Origin: an uncultured Roseburia sp.
GTDB lineage: Bacteria; Bacillota; Clostridia; Lachnospirales; Lachnospiraceae
DNA: 30,059 nucleotides
Reading direction: 5' to 3'
Assembly: GCA_910587865.1 (NCBI GenBank)
Contig: CAJUNX010000016.1
Span: forward strand, 1-30,059
Both the position numbers and the translations under genes were made by a program. The notes beneath the pieces were generated by a model that worked only from the letters and a program-made list of their open reading frames with translations, ran no database searches and had not been told where the DNA came from. Positions 7,605 to 15,524 of the stretch are shown one piece after another; positions within the stretch are counted from its first letter, which is position 1, and the number at the start of each line of letters is the position of its first letter.

Positions 7605-7634
7605 TTGACGATCACAAAATAGTTGCGGTATACT
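7605..7634 (+). promoter_or_regulatory. Promoter for the small membrane protein and alaS
   Basis: TTGACG (7605-7610) and TATACT (7629-7634) are separated by 18 bp. Transcription would begin near 7641, giving a leader of only about 50 nt that contains a small GCCGC-ATAA-GCGGC hairpin (7664-7677). This leader is too short for a T-box. Confidence 0.75.
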
Positions 7635-7692
7635 AAATGGATGTGAAGACAGAGAATGATAAGGCCGCATAAGCGGCGGAATGGAGGAAATA

Positions 7693-7839
7693 ATGGCATT
7701 TTTCGGATGGGTCGTGCATTATCTGTTTATGTTTGTGGTTCTTGCGGCGGTGGCAGGGCTTGGCATTTTTGCGGGGAAGAAATGGAAGGACAGCAGTGAC
7801 GCGAAGAAGGCGTCCGGGCTTTCCGATACAAAGGAATAA
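7693..7839 (+). CDS. 48-residue single-pass membrane protein
   Basis: A strong TGGAGGA site five bases before the ATG opens 48 codons. Residues about 6-28 (WVVHYLFMFVVLAAVAGLGIF) form one hydrophobic helix, followed by a basic, hydrophilic tail (GKKWKDSSDAKK). It has its own promoter at 7605-7634 and ends 20 bp before the alaS start, so the two share a transcript. I do not recognise the family. Possible roles include a small membrane-anchoring or regulatory peptide, but nothing in the sequence decides this. Confidence 0.75.
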   Translation: MAFFGWVVHYLFMFVVLAAVAGLGIFAGKKWKDSSDAKKASGLSDTKE

Positions 7840-7859
7840 TTTTTTTGGAGGAATTGATC

Positions 7860-10523
7860 GTGAAGAAGTTTTATGGAGAGAACGAGCTGCGCCGGATGTT
7901 TCTTGCGTTTTTTGAGAGCAAGGACCATCTCGCGATGAAGAGTTTTTCTTTGATCCCGCACAATGACAACAGCCTGCTGCTGATCGGCGCGGGCATGGCG
8001 CCGTTAAAGCCTTATTTTACCGGGCAGGAGATCCCGCCGAGGCGCAGGGTGACGACGTGCCAGAAGTGTATCCGCACCGGCGATATCGACAATGTCGGCA
8101 GGACGGCAAGACATCTGACATTTTTTGAGATGCTGGGAAATTTTTCCTTCGGCGATTATTTTAAGCATGAGGCGATCGCCTGGTCCTGGGAGTTTCTGAC
8201 GAAGGTTTTAGGACTCGAGGAGGACAGGCTTTACCCGTCCATCTACGGGGAGGATGACGAGGCGTTTCGGATCTGGAACAAGGAGATCGGCGTCCCGTCG
8301 GAGCGCATCACGCGTTTTTACCGCGACCCGGAGACAGGGGAGTGCGACAACTTCTGGGAGCACGGCGCAGGCCCGTGCGGCCCGTGCTCGGAGATCTATT
8401 ATGACCGCGGGGAAAAATACGGCTGCGGAAAGCCGGACTGTAAGGTGGGCTGCGACTGCGACCGTTTTATGGAGGTCTGGAATAACGTCTTTACCCAGTT
8501 TGAGGGCGACGGCAAGGGCCATTATGAGGAGCTTGCGCAGAAAAACATCGATACCGGCATGGGGTTAGAGCGCCTTGCGGTCGTGATGCAGGACGTGGAC
8601 TCCGTGTTCGACATTGACACGATGAAGGCGATCCGGAATAAGGTGTGCGCGCTGTCAGGGAAGACCTATCAGCACGACGCGCTCGACGACGTCTCGATCC
8701 GCCTGATCACCGACCATATCCGCTCGGCGACCTTTATGGTATCGGACGGGATCATGCCCTCGAACGAGGGACGCGGCTATGTGCTGCGGCGCATCATCCG
8801 CCGCGCGGCGAGACACGGCAGGATGCTCGGCATCAAAGGGACCTTTATGGCGGAGCTTGCGGCGACCGTGGTACAAGAGAGCAGGGACGGGTATCCGGAG
8901 CTTGACGAGAAGCAGGAGTTTATCTATAAGGTGCTGACCCAGGAGGAGGAGAAGTTCGACAAGACGATCGATATGGGACTCTCGATCTTAGGTGAGATGG
9001 AGGCTCAGATGACGGCGCAGGGGGAAAAAGAGCTGTCCGGCGACAATGCGTTCCGCCTGTATGACACTTACGGATTCCCGATCGATCTGACGCGCGAGAT
9101 CCTGGAGGAAAAAGGATTTACCATAGACGAAGACGGTTTCCATCAGGCGATGCAGGTGCAGCGGGAGACGGCCAGGAAGGCGAGAAAGGTCACGAATTAC
9201 ATGGGTGCGGACGCGACGGTCTACGAGTCGATCGATCCGTCCGTCACGTCGGAATTCACCGGCTATGACCGCCTGGAGGAGACGTCTGTCGTGAGCGTTC
9301 TGACCACGGAGACGGAGATCGTCGAGGCGTTATCCGACGGCGAGAGCGGCACGGTGATCGTGGAGCGGACGCCGTTTTACGCGACGATGGGCGGCCAGCA
9401 GGGCGATAAGGGCGTGATCAGCACCGCCTCCGGAGAGTTTGTCGTGGAGGATACCGTAAAGCTGTCCGGCGGCAGGATCGGCCACATCGGACGGATGGCA
9501 AGCGGCATGATGAAAACAGGGGATCCGGTGACGCTTTCCGTGGATGCGGGGCTGCGCGCGAAGATCTGTAAGAACCATTCCGCGACGCATCTGATGCAGA
9601 AGGCGCTGCGCGAGGTCTTAGGCACTCACGTGGAGCAGGAGGGCTCGTATCAGGACAGCGAGCGGACGCGCTTTGACTTCAGTCATTTCGCGGCGATGAC
9701 GCCGGAGGAGATCGCGAAGGTCGAAGAACTGGTCAATGAGAAGATTGCGGAGAGTCTTCCGGTGGTGACAGAGGAAATGTCGGTGGACGATGCGAGGAAA
9801 TCCGGCGCGATGGCGCTTTTTGGTGAGAAGTACGGCGAGACCGTGCGCGTAGTGTCCATGGGAGAGTTCTCAAAGGAGCTCTGCGGCGGTACGCATGTGA
9901 AAAATACCGGCGATATCACGGCGTTTAAGATTCTCTCGGAAAACGGTGTGGCATCCGGCGTGCGCAGGATCGAGGCGCTGACCGGCGACAATGTATTTGC
10001 CTATTATAAGAAGCTCGAGGAGGAGCTGTACGCGGCGGCACGCGCGGCGAAGGCGACGCCTGCGACGCTGGCGGAGAAGATTGCGCATATGCAGGCGCAG
10101 ATCAAAGAGCTCTCCGGCGAGATCGAATCCTTAAAGAGCAAAGCGGCGAAGGATGCGCTCGGCGATGTGATGGATCAGGTGACGGAGGTAAGCGGCGTGA
10201 AGCTTCTCGCTGCAGCCGTGCCGGGCGTTGACATGAACGGGCTGCGCGATCTGGGCGACCAGCTGAAGGAGAAGCTTGGCGAGGGCGTGATCGTGCTGGC
10301 TTCCGAAGCGGGCGGCAAGGTGAATCTGATCGCCATGGCAACGGAGGAGGCATTAAAGCGCGGCGCTCATGCAGGCAACCTGATCAAAGGAATCGCCGGC
10401 AAAGTCGGCGGAGGCGGCGGTGGCCGCCCGAATATGGCCCAGGCCGGCGGAAAGAACCCGGCAGGGATTCCGGACGCGATTGCGGAGGCGAAAGCAGTGC
10501 TGGCGGGACAGGTGCAGAATTGA
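7860..10523 (+). CDS. alaS: Alanyl-tRNA synthetase
   Basis: A full-length cytoplasmic class II synthetase of 887 residues that charges tRNA-Ala. The N-terminal catalytic domain begins KKFYGENELRRMFLAFFESK and includes RTGDIDNVG and the HGAGPCGPCSEIYYD region. The editing domain has HSATHLMQ and the CGGTHV zinc-binding motif. The C-Ala domain ends in a glycine-rich GGGGGGRPNMAQAGG stretch. I place the start at the GTG at 7860, eight bases after GGAGG; the in-frame TTG at 7845 overlaps that site. A Cys-rich insert (CGKPDCKVGCDCDR) in the catalytic domain is seen in many Firmicutes AlaS proteins. No T-box or other tRNA-sensing leader is present. Confidence 0.98.
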   Translation: MKKFYGENELRRMFLAFFESKDHLAMKSFSLIPHNDNSLLLIGAGMAPLKPYFTGQEIPPRRRVTTCQKCIRTGDIDNVGRTARHLTFFEMLGNFSFGDYFKHEAIAWSWEFLTKVLGLEEDRLYPSIYGEDDEAFRIWNKEIGVPSERITRFYRDPETGECDNFWEHGAGPCGPCSEIYYDRGEKYGCGKPDCKVGCDCDRFMEVWNNVFTQFEGDGKGHYEELAQKNIDTGMGLERLAVVMQDVDSVFDIDTMKAIRNKVCALSGKTYQHDALDDVSIRLITDHIRSATFMVSDGIMPSNEGRGYVLRRIIRRAARHGRMLGIKGTFMAELAATVVQESRDGYPELDEKQEFIYKVLTQEEEKFDKTIDMGLSILGEMEAQMTAQGEKELSGDNAFRLYDTYGFPIDLTREILEEKGFTIDEDGFHQAMQVQRETARKARKVTNYMGADATVYESIDPSVTSEFTGYDRLEETSVVSVLTTETEIVEALSDGESGTVIVERTPFYATMGGQQGDKGVISTASGEFVVEDTVKLSGGRIGHIGRMASGMMKTGDPVTLSVDAGLRAKICKNHSATHLMQKALREVLGTHVEQEGSYQDSERTRFDFSHFAAMTPEEIAKVEELVNEKIAESLPVVTEEMSVDDARKSGAMALFGEKYGETVRVVSMGEFSKELCGGTHVKNTGDITAFKILSENGVASGVRRIEALTGDNVFAYYKKLEEELYAAARAAKATPATLAEKIAHMQAQIKELSGEIESLKSKAAKDALGDVMDQVTEVSGVKLLAAAVPGVDMNGLRDLGDQLKEKLGEGVIVLASEAGGKVNLIAMATEEALKRGAHAGNLIKGIAGKVGGGGGGRPNMAQAGGKNPAGIPDAIAEAKAVLAGQVQN

Positions 10524-10533
10524 GGGCCAGGCT

Positions 10534-10565
10534 TTCGAAAATGAACTTTTCGAATGAACTTTTCT
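10534..10565. repeat. Small dyad and 13-bp direct repeat after alaS
   Basis: TTCGAAAA (10534-10541) and TTTTCGAA (10547-10554) form a perfect 8-bp dyad around TGAAC. The 13-bp unit AATGAACTTTTCG starts at 10540 and recurs almost exactly at 10553. The AT-rich stem could act as a weak transcription end for alaS, but no clear T-run follows. Confidence 0.5.
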
Positions 10566-10575
10566 TAAAAAATGG

Positions 10576-10603
10576 TTGACGTATGGAAATAATATGCTAT
10601 AAT
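10576..10603 (+). promoter_or_regulatory. Promoter of rpsU
   Basis: TTGACG (10576-10581) and a perfect TATAAT (10598-10603) lie 16 bp apart, upstream of the S21 gene. The leader is about 70 nt. Confidence 0.8.
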
Positions 10604-10679
10604 GTTTTATAGTGCAATGAAATGACCCAAACAGTTGATATGCACAATACGCAACTGGAGGGAGGTTAGGTGTGAGATA

Positions 10680-10856
10680 ATGTCCAGTGTAATCGTAAAA
10701 GAGAACGAGACTTTAGACAGTGCGTTACGTCGTTTCAAGAGAAACTGCGCGAAGGCAGGTATCCAGCAGGAGATCCGCAAGAGAGAGCATTACGAGAAGC
10801 CGAGCGTAAAGCGCAAGAAAAAATCTGAAGCAGCAAGAAAAAGAAAGTACAATTAA
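10680..10856 (+). CDS. rpsU: 30S ribosomal protein S21
   Basis: The 58-residue basic protein begins MSSVIVKENETLDSALRRFK and ends with the lysine/arginine-rich tail typical of S21, a small-subunit protein near the anti-Shine-Dalgarno region of 16S rRNA. I chose the ATG at 10680 because the homology begins there; a 15-residue upstream extension in the same frame has no family match. Ribosome binding could use AGGTG eight bases upstream or the stronger GGAGGGAGG slightly further away. The gene has its own promoter and a strong terminator, so it is monocistronic. Confidence 0.97.
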   Translation: MSSVIVKENETLDSALRRFKRNCAKAGIQQEIRKREHYEKPSVKRKKKSEAARKRKYN

Positions 10857-10867
10857 TGAAAGAAAAA

Positions 10868-10898
10868 AGAGCTGTCGGACTTCGGCAGCTCTTTTTTT
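10868..10898 (+). terminator. Rho-independent terminator of rpsU
   Basis: GAGCTGTCG (10869-10877) pairs with CGGCAGCTC (10883-10891), with one wobble, around a GACTT loop. Seven T (10892-10898) follow. It begins 12 bp after the rpsU stop. The minus-strand XRE remnant runs into it. Confidence 0.93.
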
Positions 10899-10904
10899 GC
10901 ATTC

Positions 10905-11115
10905 TTTGTGCGCCAATACGCCCGAATCATGGCAGCTGCGATTTCCTGCCGGCCGGGCGATGTGCTTTCCCACAGTTCCTTTGGCTCCCGTATGTTACTG
11001 ACCTGATTATCTTTTGGCGCATCCCGCAGCAGATAATCAGGGGAGATTTTCAGCGCATTGCAGATATTGATAAATACGGGCAGACTGGGAACGTTTGCCG
11101 GCAGGGGCCGGTTTA
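10905..11115 (-). pseudogene. XRE-family transcriptional regulator, C-terminal fragment
   Basis: The minus-strand frame (open from 11164 to 10853) contains VPSLPVFINICNALKISPDY followed by LLRDAP. This is the end of a Cro/C1-type HTH (helix 4-5 and the typical SPDYLL) plus a short helical tail with ELWESTSPGRQEIAAAMIRA. The first half of the HTH, including the recognition helix, is missing, and the C-terminus runs into the rpsU terminator with an altered ending. No ribosome binding site precedes any start in the frame. It is therefore a remnant rather than a working regulator. Confidence 0.65.
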
Positions 11116-11157
11116 TGATTACTAAGAACGAACCATTAGCAGAGCATGAAAAAAATA

Positions 11158-11185
11158 TAGACAAAGGCCGCTTTTGCAGTATAAT
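11158..11185 (+). promoter_or_regulatory. Promoter of the GNAT gene
   Basis: TAGACA (11158-11163) and a perfect TATAAT (11180-11185) are separated by 16 bp. The predicted transcript start near 11192 lies just before the ribosome binding site used by the ATG at 11229, which supports the shorter start for that gene. Confidence 0.7.
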
Positions 11186-11228
11186 AGAAATGGCAGTAAG
11201 TCAGCCGGTGTCGGAGGAGTTTTTTAAA

Positions 11229-11738
11229 ATGATTGAAATGGAGAGCCTGATTCTTGATAAGGCAAAGTATTCAGATTGGAAGGAAATGTACTGTAATGTC
11301 TGGTCACAGTCAGAAAGTGCAAAATACATGGCATGGAATATTACTACAAACGAAGAGGATGCCAAAATAAGAATCATGAAAACCATTGCATTTCAGAAAG
11401 AGCATGATACCTATCTGGTTTATGAAAAATCAAGCGGTAAGGCGATTGGATTTGCTGGTGTAGAAAAAATCGAACCTTATATCTATCAGGAAGCAGGGAT
11501 ATGTCTGGGGCCGGATTATGTGGGAAAAGGGTTTGGCAAGCAGATTCTTCAGGGCTTGATACAATACTGCAAAGAAGAATTTCGTGCAAAAAAGTTTATT
11601 TATTCAACAAGAGAGGAAAACAGGGCTTCCAATCGATTAGCAGAGGCATTAGGTTTTACAGTGATTTCTTCAGTACCTAAAACAGACAGCAAAGATGGAC
11701 ACAGTTATAATCTTTTGCAATATAGCTTAAAACTATAA
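11229..11738 (+). CDS. GNAT-family N-acetyltransferase
   Basis: The 169-residue cytoplasmic protein starts MIEMESLILDKAKYSDWKEM and has the RimJ/RimL-like arrangement. It contains SAKYMAWNITTNEEDA, a central strand LVYEKSSGKAIGFAGV, the acetyl-CoA motif A around GPDYVGKGFGKQILQGLIQY, and the ENRASNRLAEALGF helix typical of ribosomal-protein or amino-group acetyltransferases. The acceptor substrate is unknown. A longer frame from 11058 exists, but the promoter at 11158-11185 and the GGAGG site at 11213-11217 point to the ATG at 11229. The gene is AT-rich compared with alaS and rpsU next door, consistent with transfer. Confidence 0.85.
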   Translation: MIEMESLILDKAKYSDWKEMYCNVWSQSESAKYMAWNITTNEEDAKIRIMKTIAFQKEHDTYLVYEKSSGKAIGFAGVEKIEPYIYQEAGICLGPDYVGKGFGKQILQGLIQYCKEEFRAKKFIYSTREENRASNRLAEALGFTVISSVPKTDSKDGHSYNLLQYSLKL

Positions 11739-11792
11739 CGGCCCATCCGGCGGGGCTGTAAACAGTGAATGAAAAGCTGAAGGAGGGACAAA

Positions 11793-11858
11793 ATGCCATA
11801 CATTACAGTTGAAAGCGGTACTTTGTCCGATAAGCAAAAGGAACTGCTAAGACCTTAA
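11793..11858 (+). pseudogene. 4-oxalocrotonate tautomerase-like gene, truncated after 21 codons
   Basis: An AAGGAGGG site before the ATG opens MPYITVESGTLSDKQKELLR, then a proline and TAA. The N-terminal Pro2 and the PYITVESGTLSxxQK pattern are characteristic of small tautomerases, which are about 60-75 residues and use Pro2 as catalytic base. Here the second half, including the trimer or hexamer interface, is absent: the sequence passes straight into the 3' end of the minus-strand AraC-type gene. A deletion at about 11850 is the simplest explanation. A functional 21-residue peptide is unlikely but not excluded. Confidence 0.7.
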
Positions 11859-11879
11859 GCGAAAAAGGGCAAAGGCAAC

Positions 11880-12728
11880 TCACTTCATATTTGCGTTTCT
11901 GTATTTTTTTGCAGGTAATCCAACTTCTTTTTTAAAGATTCTGCAAAAATAATTATAGTCTGCAAAACCAACCTGATCTGCGATTTGATGTATCTGCAAA
12001 TCCGTTTCTGCCAGAAGTCGTTTGGCTTCTTCAATTCTAAGATTTTTAATGTGCTCTGCGATACCGATACTCATGTATTTTGAAGTACTGTCATAAAGCT
12101 TATTTTTACTGATGTTAAATTCTTCTGTAAGCCGCCTGACTGACAAATCCTCAGATAAATGGGAGAGAAGAAACTGGTTTAAGTTTTTGACGAAGTTTTC
12201 ATTTCTTAAGGAAATCATGTTGCTTAATAACACATACAAGGTGCAGGCCTCAAGAATTTTGGCGGTAGCATGAATCTGCTCATTACTTTTGTAAACGATA
12301 TTATAAATGGATGCATCTGTTTCCCTGTGTTCTCTGCCGCTTCTGGCAATAGCTTCAGAGAGGGATCTTTGCAAACTTTCTTTATCAGGGTTATCGGTTA
12401 TCTGACCAAACATGATATAGCCGATCACGACTCCGTTATCAATCAGTGGAGCAGTAGTCTCTGTTAATCCTGCATGGCAGTGAAAAATCTCAATCTTTTT
12501 CGTTTTTTGACAACGCCTGAAAGATTTCTCGTTACTGATTTCACAATCATTCTTTCCGTTTATAGTTGAACGAATGTAGTTACAGAAAGGGCAATGCTCA
12601 TCAGGATAGGAAAGAATTTCTTTTCCGCTTTCGGAAAAAAGCGCAATTTTTATTCCTGTCAGAGTATGAAAATTCCTAAAGAACGACAAAAGCAAGTCTT
12701 TATTAAGAATTAGTGATATTTGATCCAT
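11880..12728 (-). CDS. AraC-family transcriptional regulator with PocR sensor domain
   Basis: The 282-residue protein starts MDQISLILNKDLLLSFFRNF. The N-terminal half matches a PocR-type ligand-binding domain, with cysteine-rich motifs CPFCNYIRSTINGKNDCE and FHCHAGLTE, then PLIDNGVVIGYIMFGQI. The C-terminal 100 residues are the double HTH of AraC proteins (LSVRRLTEEFNISKNKLYD and IHQIADQVGFADYNYFCRIF). PocR regulators usually activate catabolic operons on binding small metabolites. The ATG at 12728 follows CCGGAGGAACAT; an upstream in-frame ATG has no such site. The neighbouring target gene may have been the tautomerase now truncated at 11793. Confidence 0.9.
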   Translation of the reverse strand: MDQISLILNKDLLLSFFRNFHTLTGIKIALFSESGKEILSYPDEHCPFCNYIRSTINGKNDCEISNEKSFRRCQKTKKIEIFHCHAGLTETTAPLIDNGVVIGYIMFGQITDNPDKESLQRSLSEAIARSGREHRETDASIYNIVYKSNEQIHATAKILEACTLYVLLSNMISLRNENFVKNLNQFLLSHLSEDLSVRRLTEEFNISKNKLYDSTSKYMSIGIAEHIKNLRIEEAKRLLAETDLQIHQIADQVGFADYNYFCRIFKKEVGLPAKKYRNANMK

Positions 12729-12932
12729 ATGTTCCTCCGGTAGCTTTTTATGAAATGATAGCACAAAATAGTACAAAGAAAAACAAATTTACAGTAATTG
12801 AAACAAAATCCACTATTTTTTCAAAAAAACTTTTACACGCTTTCCTGCATCGATAAAATGCGGGGCATCCCGCGGGAGGAGGCGTTTCCCGGACGGTTCA
12901 TTCTGTGAGAAAAAGAAAAGTCGGATAACTCC

Positions 12933-12960
12933 TTGCAAAACGACCACAATTTGATATAAT
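12933..12960 (+). promoter_or_regulatory. Promoter of the RpiR-type regulator gene
   Basis: TTGCAA (12933-12938) and a perfect TATAAT (12955-12960) are 16 bp apart, about 38 bp upstream of the start codon. Further upstream, 12777-12930 contains a GCGGG-GCAT-CCCGC hairpin but no gene. Confidence 0.75.
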
Positions 12961-12998
12961 GTACGCGATGGCAAATGAGCAGTGCCCCGGAGGGACCT

Positions 12999-13931
12999 AT
13001 GAGCAACACAAATGACCTGATCAATCGTATCAACGATACCTACAGCCGATTAAGCAAAGGGCAGAAGATGCTTGCCTCCTATATCACCGACAATTACGAC
13101 AAAGCTGTTTTTCTCACGGCTGCAAAGCTCGGCGAGGTCGTCGGCGTCAGCGAATCGACGGTGGTGAGGTTTGCGATGCACCTCGGCTACAAGGGCTATC
13201 CGGAATTTCAGAGCGCGCTTGAGGAAGTCGTGCGCAGCAAACTCAATTCGATGCAGCGGATGGAGGTTACATACGGGCGCATCAGCCAGTCCGGGATTCT
13301 GGAGACGGTTTTAAAGTCGGATGCGCAGAAGATTCAATCCACATTAGAAAAGCTTGACGACAACGCGTTTGAGCTTGCGGTGGACACCATCCTGCATGCG
13401 AAGAGCATCTATATTATCGGAATCCGCAGCTGTGCGCCGTTAGCGGGCTTTCTGGCATTTTATTTCACGCTGATGTTTGAGCACGTTCACCTGCTCTCCA
13501 CGAGCAGCTCAAGCGAGATTTTTGAACAGATGGTGCGCATCGGCAGAGAGGATGTAATCATCGGGATCAGCTTTCCGCGCTATTCCATGCGCACATTAAA
13601 AGCGATGGAATTCGCGAACAACCGCAGTGCAAAAGTGATCACACTGACGGACAGCGTACATTCTCCGATGAATCTGTACTCCTCCTGCAACCTGATTGCA
13701 GAGAGCGATATGGCGTCGATCGTCGATTCGCTCGTGGCGCCCTTAAGCGTGATCAACGCCCTGATCGTGGCTCTGTGCATGAAGAAACAGGGGGAGGTCG
13801 CGCAGACGTTAGAGATGCTTGAGGATGTCTGGGACGAGTACCAGGTGTACGAGAACGACGAGATTAATTATATTGATGATTCCATCCGGATGCGGTATGG
13901 AAAAGTAGGAGATATAACGATTCATGAGTAA
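12999..13931 (+). CDS. MurR/RpiR-family transcriptional regulator
   Basis: The 310-residue protein has an N-terminal RpiR-type HTH (LTAAKLGEVVGVSESTVVRF, then AMHLGYKGYPEFQ) and a C-terminal SIS sugar-isomerase-like domain. The SIS part includes AKSIYIIGIRSCAPLAGF, STSSSSEIFEQMV and DVIIGISFPRYSM, and binds phosphosugars in the family. It is a cytoplasmic one-component regulator of sugar or amino-sugar catabolism. The ATG at 12999 follows GGAGGG; an in-frame start at 12975 has no site. The last 8 bp overlap the start of the flavoprotein gene, so the two form one transcript. No sugar genes adjoin it, so the regulon is elsewhere. Confidence 0.9.
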   Translation: MSNTNDLINRINDTYSRLSKGQKMLASYITDNYDKAVFLTAAKLGEVVGVSESTVVRFAMHLGYKGYPEFQSALEEVVRSKLNSMQRMEVTYGRISQSGILETVLKSDAQKIQSTLEKLDDNAFELAVDTILHAKSIYIIGIRSCAPLAGFLAFYFTLMFEHVHLLSTSSSSEIFEQMVRIGREDVIIGISFPRYSMRTLKAMEFANNRSAKVITLTDSVHSPMNLYSSCNLIAESDMASIVDSLVAPLSVINALIVALCMKKQGEVAQTLEMLEDVWDEYQVYENDEINYIDDSIRMRYGKVGDITIHE

Positions 13932-15300
13932 GGTAATCGTGGTGGGCGGCGGGCCCGCCGGGATGTTTGCGGCGATCGCCGCGGCGGAAAACGGACACGA
14001 GACGATACTGCTGGAAAAAAATGAAAAACTCGGGAAAAAGCTCTATATCACCGGAAAAGGGCGCTGCAATCTCACCAATGCGGGGGATATGGAAAGCCTG
14101 TTTGCCGGTGTGACGACCAATCCGAGATTTCTGTACAGTGCGTTTTATGCGTATGATAACAGCCGGGTCACGGCTTTTTTTGAGGAAAACGGACTGCCGC
14201 TTAAGACAGAGCGCGGAAACCGCGTCTTTCCGTTTTCGGATCATTCGTCGGATGTCATAGCGGTATTGCGGCGCGTTCTCGCGCAGCGGGGCGTGACGGT
14301 GCGGCTTCATACAGGGGTGGCCGGCCTGCTCACAGCGCCGTACGCAAAGCCCGCGGAGTCCCCGGAAAGCGGCGGGAGCGGTCAGATGATCCGCAAATGC
14401 CGGGAGGATGATTCGGACGTCCGGGAGAGCGGCGGGAGGCGGCGCGCTCCCGGAAAGAAAATCACCTGGCAGAGCGCGGTGCGCGGCGTTCTTCTGGAGG
14501 ACGGCACAAAGCTGTCTGCGGATGCCGTGATTCTTGCGACCGGGGGGGTGTCCTACCCGTCCACAGGGTCGACGGGGGACGGCTACCGCTTTGCGGAGGA
14601 CGCCGGCCACACCATCGTGACGCCGGCCCCGTCGCTGGTCCCATTTTACGCGAAGGAGGATTACGTGACGTCGCTGCAGGGCCTTTCGCTGCGAAATGTC
14701 CGCGTGCGCGTCCGGGATGGCAGAAAACAGCTGTTTGACGAGTTCGGGGAACTGCTGTTCACCCATTTCGGCGTGAGCGGCCCGCTGATGCTAAGCGCAA
14801 GCGCCGCGATACCGCGCAGCCTGATCCAGAAACAGCTTTCCATGGAGATCGACTTAAAACCCGCGCTTGACGCAGAACAGCTGGACGCCCGGCTTTTGCG
14901 GGAGTTTGAGCGTGCAAAAAACCGGCAGTTTAAAAATGCCGTCGCATCCCTCTTTCCGGCAAAGCTGACGCCGGTGATGCTTCTGCTTGGAGGAGTGGAC
15001 CCGGAAAAGCGGGTGAATGAGATCACCAGGGAGGAGCGGCAGACGTTTGCGCGCCGGGTAAAGGCGTTTCCGCTGACGCTTGCGGGTCCGCGCGGGTTTG
15101 ACGAGGCGATCATCACCCGCGGCGGCGTAAAGACAGGCGAGGTCAATCCCTCCACGATGGAGTCAAAGCTGGTGAAGCATCTTTATCTGTGCGGGGAGCT
15201 TCTGGATGTGGATGCCAGAACGGGGGGATTTAACCTTCAGATTGCCTGGTCGACCGGATACCTCGCGGGAAACAGCGCAGGGAGCAGCCGGACGGAATAG
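13924..15300 (+). CDS. HI0933/YhiN-family FAD-dependent oxidoreductase
   Basis: The 458-residue flavoprotein has an N-terminal dinucleotide fold (VVGGGPAGMFAAIAAAENGH, residues 5-24) and the family motifs KLYITGKGRCNLTN and NRVFPFSDHSSDV. Later motifs are ILATGGVSYPSTGSTGDGY, LLFTHFGVSGP, TRGGVKTGEVNPSTMESK and the C-terminal CGELLDVDARTGGFNLQIAW. The biochemical role of this widespread family is not established. Residues about 140-180 are a Gly/Arg/Ser-rich insertion with an internal repeat (two ESGGxxR-like segments) placed between a surface strand and the next, so the fold is probably preserved. It overlaps the upstream regulator gene by 8 bp. Confidence 0.9.
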   Translation: MSKVIVVGGGPAGMFAAIAAAENGHETILLEKNEKLGKKLYITGKGRCNLTNAGDMESLFAGVTTNPRFLYSAFYAYDNSRVTAFFEENGLPLKTERGNRVFPFSDHSSDVIAVLRRVLAQRGVTVRLHTGVAGLLTAPYAKPAESPESGGSGQMIRKCREDDSDVRESGGRRRAPGKKITWQSAVRGVLLEDGTKLSADAVILATGGVSYPSTGSTGDGYRFAEDAGHTIVTPAPSLVPFYAKEDYVTSLQGLSLRNVRVRVRDGRKQLFDEFGELLFTHFGVSGPLMLSASAAIPRSLIQKQLSMEIDLKPALDAEQLDARLLREFERAKNRQFKNAVASLFPAKLTPVMLLLGGVDPEKRVNEITREERQTFARRVKAFPLTLAGPRGFDEAIITRGGVKTGEVNPSTMESKLVKHLYLCGELLDVDARTGGFNLQIAWSTGYLAGNSAGSSRTE

Positions 15301-15342
15301 CAGGACCCGCTGTTTGTGCCGGCATGTCACAAACCGTTCGGG

Positions 15343-15523
15343 GCGTCATCAGCGGGGAGGGCGTTTGAGAAACAGGAGCGGCAAACCGGCAGTATATCCG
15401 ACATATCAGGCATCATCAGCGGGGAATGTGTTTGAAAAACAGGAGCGGCAAACCGGCAGCATATCCGACACATCCGGCGTCATCCTGCAGGGGAACGTGT
15501 TTTAGAAACAGGGAGGAATGGAG
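15343..15523. repeat. 67-bp tandem repeat array before cmk, about 2.7 copies
   Basis: Copies lie at 15343-15409 and 15410-15476, with a partial third from 15477 to about 15523. The first two share most positions, including GAAACAGGAGCGGCAAACC or its close variant. The third ends in GAAACAGGGAGGAATGGAG, which contains the working cmk Shine-Dalgarno site, so each unit includes an altered version of that region. A partial earlier copy (AAACCG then GGGGCGTCATC) is visible just before 15343. Confidence 0.92.
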
Positions 15524-15524
15524 A

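Larger units (their letters stand above)
10905..12800. other. AT-rich accessory island between rpsU and the RpiR-type regulator
   Basis: Between GC-rich core genes lies a stretch with two gene fragments (XRE regulator, tautomerase) and two intact AT-rich genes (GNAT acetyltransferase, PocR/AraC regulator). The change in base use, the fragments and the absence of core functions point to past transfer followed by partial decay. No transposase, direct repeat boundary or integration site was found. The boundaries are approximate. Confidence 0.55.

Noticed and set aside
7635..7860. T-box leader for alaS
   Set aside because: The promoter leaves only about 50 nt before the first ORF, with one 5-bp hairpin; no T-box sequence or antiterminator is visible.
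15426..15524. N-terminal extension of cytidylate kinase
   Set aside because: The extension is translated from the 67-bp repeats and does not belong to the family; a good ribosome binding site precedes the internal ATG at 15525.
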